A stretch of 8,471 nt of DNA from an uncultured Prevotella sp. (GTDB lineage Bacteria > Bacteroidota > Bacteroidia > Bacteroidales > Bacteroidaceae), in contig USSA01000123.1 in assembly GCA_900557255.1 (NCBI GenBank), positions 1 to 8,471 of the forward strand, given 5' to 3'. The translations under genes and the position numbers were made by a program. This document shows positions 6,872 through 8,471 of this stretch, in pieces (position 1 is the first letter of the stretch; each line of letters starts with the position of its first letter). A model generated the notes under the pieces. That model made no database searches and was not told the DNA's origin. It was given only the letters and a program-made list of their open reading frames with translations.

Positions 6872-8431
6872 ATGAAAAAGATTTTTTTATTCTTGCAGTT
6901 GATCATCTCGATAGGGATGTCGGCGCAGACGACTGTAGAATCAGTCCAAGTTGCGGATATGGATGAAGGTGCCCCCATCTGTGGCAAGTCAATAGATTTG
7001 CACAAGCGCATTCTCCAGGCCTACAATTGCGATAGTACGCTCATCGTCTTCGCTTGTGATACCACTAAAAAAGGAAAAAATACCGATACTGGCTATCTCT
7101 ATTCACTAGATGCCAATACCCTGGAAGTGCAATGGCAAAAGTCGCTGAAACTTTCTATGTCAAAACTCTATGGCGTCTGTTCCAAGGGAGTGCTGCTTTC
7201 CTCCACTCTGAAAAGTACAGGCAAGTCACTCTTGACCTTGTCTGATACCAAGACGGGCCAGTCGCTATGGACGCAGTATCTTTATCCTGTCTATTTCAAT
7301 GATAGCTTGGATATCGTAGTGGGACTTGAGAAAGTGGGAGACAGCAAGACATACGCTTATCGCCTGAGCACAGGAGAGTTGTTGTGGGATGCCGAGATTC
7401 CGATGACCAAGAACGTGGGATGGAAAGATGCTTGTATGGTGGATTCCACTCACTTGGTGGTTGTGGGTGATGACATCAACGAAATCAACATCCATTCGGG
7501 TGAAATCAAGAAGGTGAAGGCTGTGACTGGCATTCATGATTCCAAGGGAATGATGGCTATGGCATTGACCAATGTCTTGTCTGCAGCAATCACCATCGGA
7601 TTTAATTCTTCTTTTTATTACTATTATTATAATCTTAATCCATATATCATTACGGGCTTGACTTCCAATATCCTTCAGGTGGGCTCTGACTTGTATATTA
7701 GTGATAGAAAAAGCCTCTATTGTTTGGGAGCGGACAGTTTGCAAACACGCTGGAAGTATGATTTCCAGGACAAGGAGGCTTCTACGGCTCATCTTCTGCT
7801 TAGGGATGGCAAGATATTGATGCTCAATTACGGTTATGGCAACAGTCTTATGAGAGGTACGGTAAAGTGTGGCAAACCTTTCTTGGCTTCTTTTGATGCA
7901 CAGACGGGAGATAGGGAGAAGATGTTTCCTTTATACGACAAGAAGCATGTCATGAACGACGGAATGCTCACGGAGAGTGGTGTCTTCCTTGCTGGTTCTG
8001 ACAAGGCTGTATATCTGTCATTTGCTGATTCTGCTGTCATCAGCAAAGATTGGGATCGCAGAGCCAATGGGGCTTTGACTATGGTGTTGAGAAGGCCAAT
8101 CTATGCGTTTCATGGACTTGCACCAAGGCTGTCTTTAGTGGAGGCATTCGACAAGGTATGCCCGATGCAGACCAGTACCAACAAGCTTTTTGTCTTCAAT
8201 GACAAGTTGGATATTCTTGACTCTTATGATCTCTACGAGACCTTCTCCGTTTGTTTCCGTTTGGATGATGTGCTTTGCATACAAAACAGGGATGACAAAT
8301 CCAACTTTAGGCTGATTCATCCCGATGGTTCCTCTATCGGAAAACTGAAAGGCAAGCCTGTAGCCGCCCTGCTCAAAGGCAGAAATGTGCTAGCTGTATA
8401 TGATAATCACCTTACAGTCTTTAGGCTGTAA
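6872..8431 (+). CDS. Exported PQQ-type beta-propeller protein, function unknown
   Basis: A 519-residue protein with a Sec signal peptide (MKKIFLFLQLIISIGMSAQ, cleavage probably after A18 or Q19; no lipobox Cys). It therefore acts in the periplasm or outside the cell. The mature part is built from repeated blade-like strands of the PQQ/WD type, often with a Thr-Gly or similar turn followed by Trp: GYLYSLDANTLEVQW (74-88), LTLSDTKTGQSLW (121-133), YAYRLSTGELLW (161-172), INEINIHSGE (202-211), SLYCLGADSLQTRW (281-294), FLASFDAQTGD (337-347), LFVFNDKLDI (439-448). Such proteins usually serve as scaffolds or binding modules. I see no catalytic motif and no clear quinone-binding signature, so no enzyme activity is claimed. 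A hydrophobic, poly-Tyr segment (226-263) interrupts the blade pattern. No C-terminal sorting domain is visible. It lies 54 bases after the helicase gene on the same strand. Confidence 0.8.
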   Translation: MKKIFLFLQLIISIGMSAQTTVESVQVADMDEGAPICGKSIDLHKRILQAYNCDSTLIVFACDTTKKGKNTDTGYLYSLDANTLEVQWQKSLKLSMSKLYGVCSKGVLLSSTLKSTGKSLLTLSDTKTGQSLWTQYLYPVYFNDSLDIVVGLEKVGDSKTYAYRLSTGELLWDAEIPMTKNVGWKDACMVDSTHLVVVGDDINEINIHSGEIKKVKAVTGIHDSKGMMAMALTNVLSAAITIGFNSSFYYYYYNLNPYIITGLTSNILQVGSDLYISDRKSLYCLGADSLQTRWKYDFQDKEASTAHLLLRDGKILMLNYGYGNSLMRGTVKCGKPFLASFDAQTGDREKMFPLYDKKHVMNDGMLTESGVFLAGSDKAVYLSFADSAVISKDWDRRANGALTMVLRRPIYAFHGLAPRLSLVEAFDKVCPMQTSTNKLFVFNDKLDILDSYDLYETFSVCFRLDDVLCIQNRDDKSNFRLIHPDGSSIGKLKGKPVAALLKGRNVLAVYDNHLTVFRL

Positions 8432-8435
8432 GGTG
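8408..8435 (+). terminator. Perfect inverted repeat across the stop codon, possible weak terminator
   Basis: CACCTTACAG (8408-8417) pairs perfectly with CTGTAAGGTG (8426-8435) around an 8-base loop. The TAA stop (8429-8431) lies inside the right arm. No clean T-run follows, only CCTAGTGCCCTCTTATT, so an ordinary intrinsic terminator is not proven. It may be an RNA-end-protecting hairpin, a weak terminator, or chance. Confidence 0.4.
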
Positions 8436-8471
8436 CCTAGTGCCCTCTTATTACTGAAATGATGTGGATAT

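Noticed and set aside
7265..7792. 175-codon minus-strand frame under the beta-propeller gene
   Set aside because: The plus-strand gene has a signal peptide and blade repeats, while this frame has neither a plausible start context nor a known pattern.

Overview
The window looks like chromosomal housekeeping DNA of a Bacteroidales member, most likely the Prevotella/Segatella group of Prevotellaceae. The grounds are a DUF3822 gene directly upstream of rsmD (a pairing I know from Bacteroidetes), two Bacteroidetes-type -7 promoter elements (TAnnTTTG), few Shine-Dalgarno sites, and the protein sequences themselves. The genus is an inference. I saw no transposase, tRNA, rRNA, phage gene or CRISPR array.

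Layout. (1) Bases 1-3264, plus strand: the 3' part of dnaG (primase, its N-terminal zinc finger cut off by the window edge), then a cardiolipin synthase with two N-terminal membrane helices and two HKD motifs. (2) Bases 3270-3312: a strong hairpin between convergent genes that probably ends transcription from both sides. (3) Bases 3314-5219, minus strand: a probable three-gene operon, read right to left. It has a small pilin-like membrane-anchored protein of unknown function, a DUF3822 protein, and the 16S rRNA methyltransferase rsmD. Three 14-bp AT-rich tandem repeats lie just before rsmD. (4) Bases 5220-5296: a 77-bp divergent intergenic region with one -7 element per strand, facing each other. 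(5) Bases 5297-6817, plus strand: a RecD/UvrD-type superfamily 1 helicase with a repeat-like, cytosine-free insertion. (6) Bases 6872-8431, plus strand: a secreted or periplasmic PQQ-type beta-propeller protein of unknown role, with a perfect inverted repeat across its stop codon. The last 40 bases hold nothing I recognise.

The recognised genes serve replication priming (DnaG), DNA repair or recombination (helicase), ribosome maturation (RsmD) and membrane lipid synthesis (Cls). They look like neighbours on a core chromosome rather than one dedicated pathway. The least understood part is the pilin-like/DUF3822 pair. If DUF3822 has the actin-like fold I recall for the family, the pair resembles the actin-fold-protein-plus-pseudopilin arrangement of type IV pilus and type II secretion systems. 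That is a hypothesis, not a demonstrated system.
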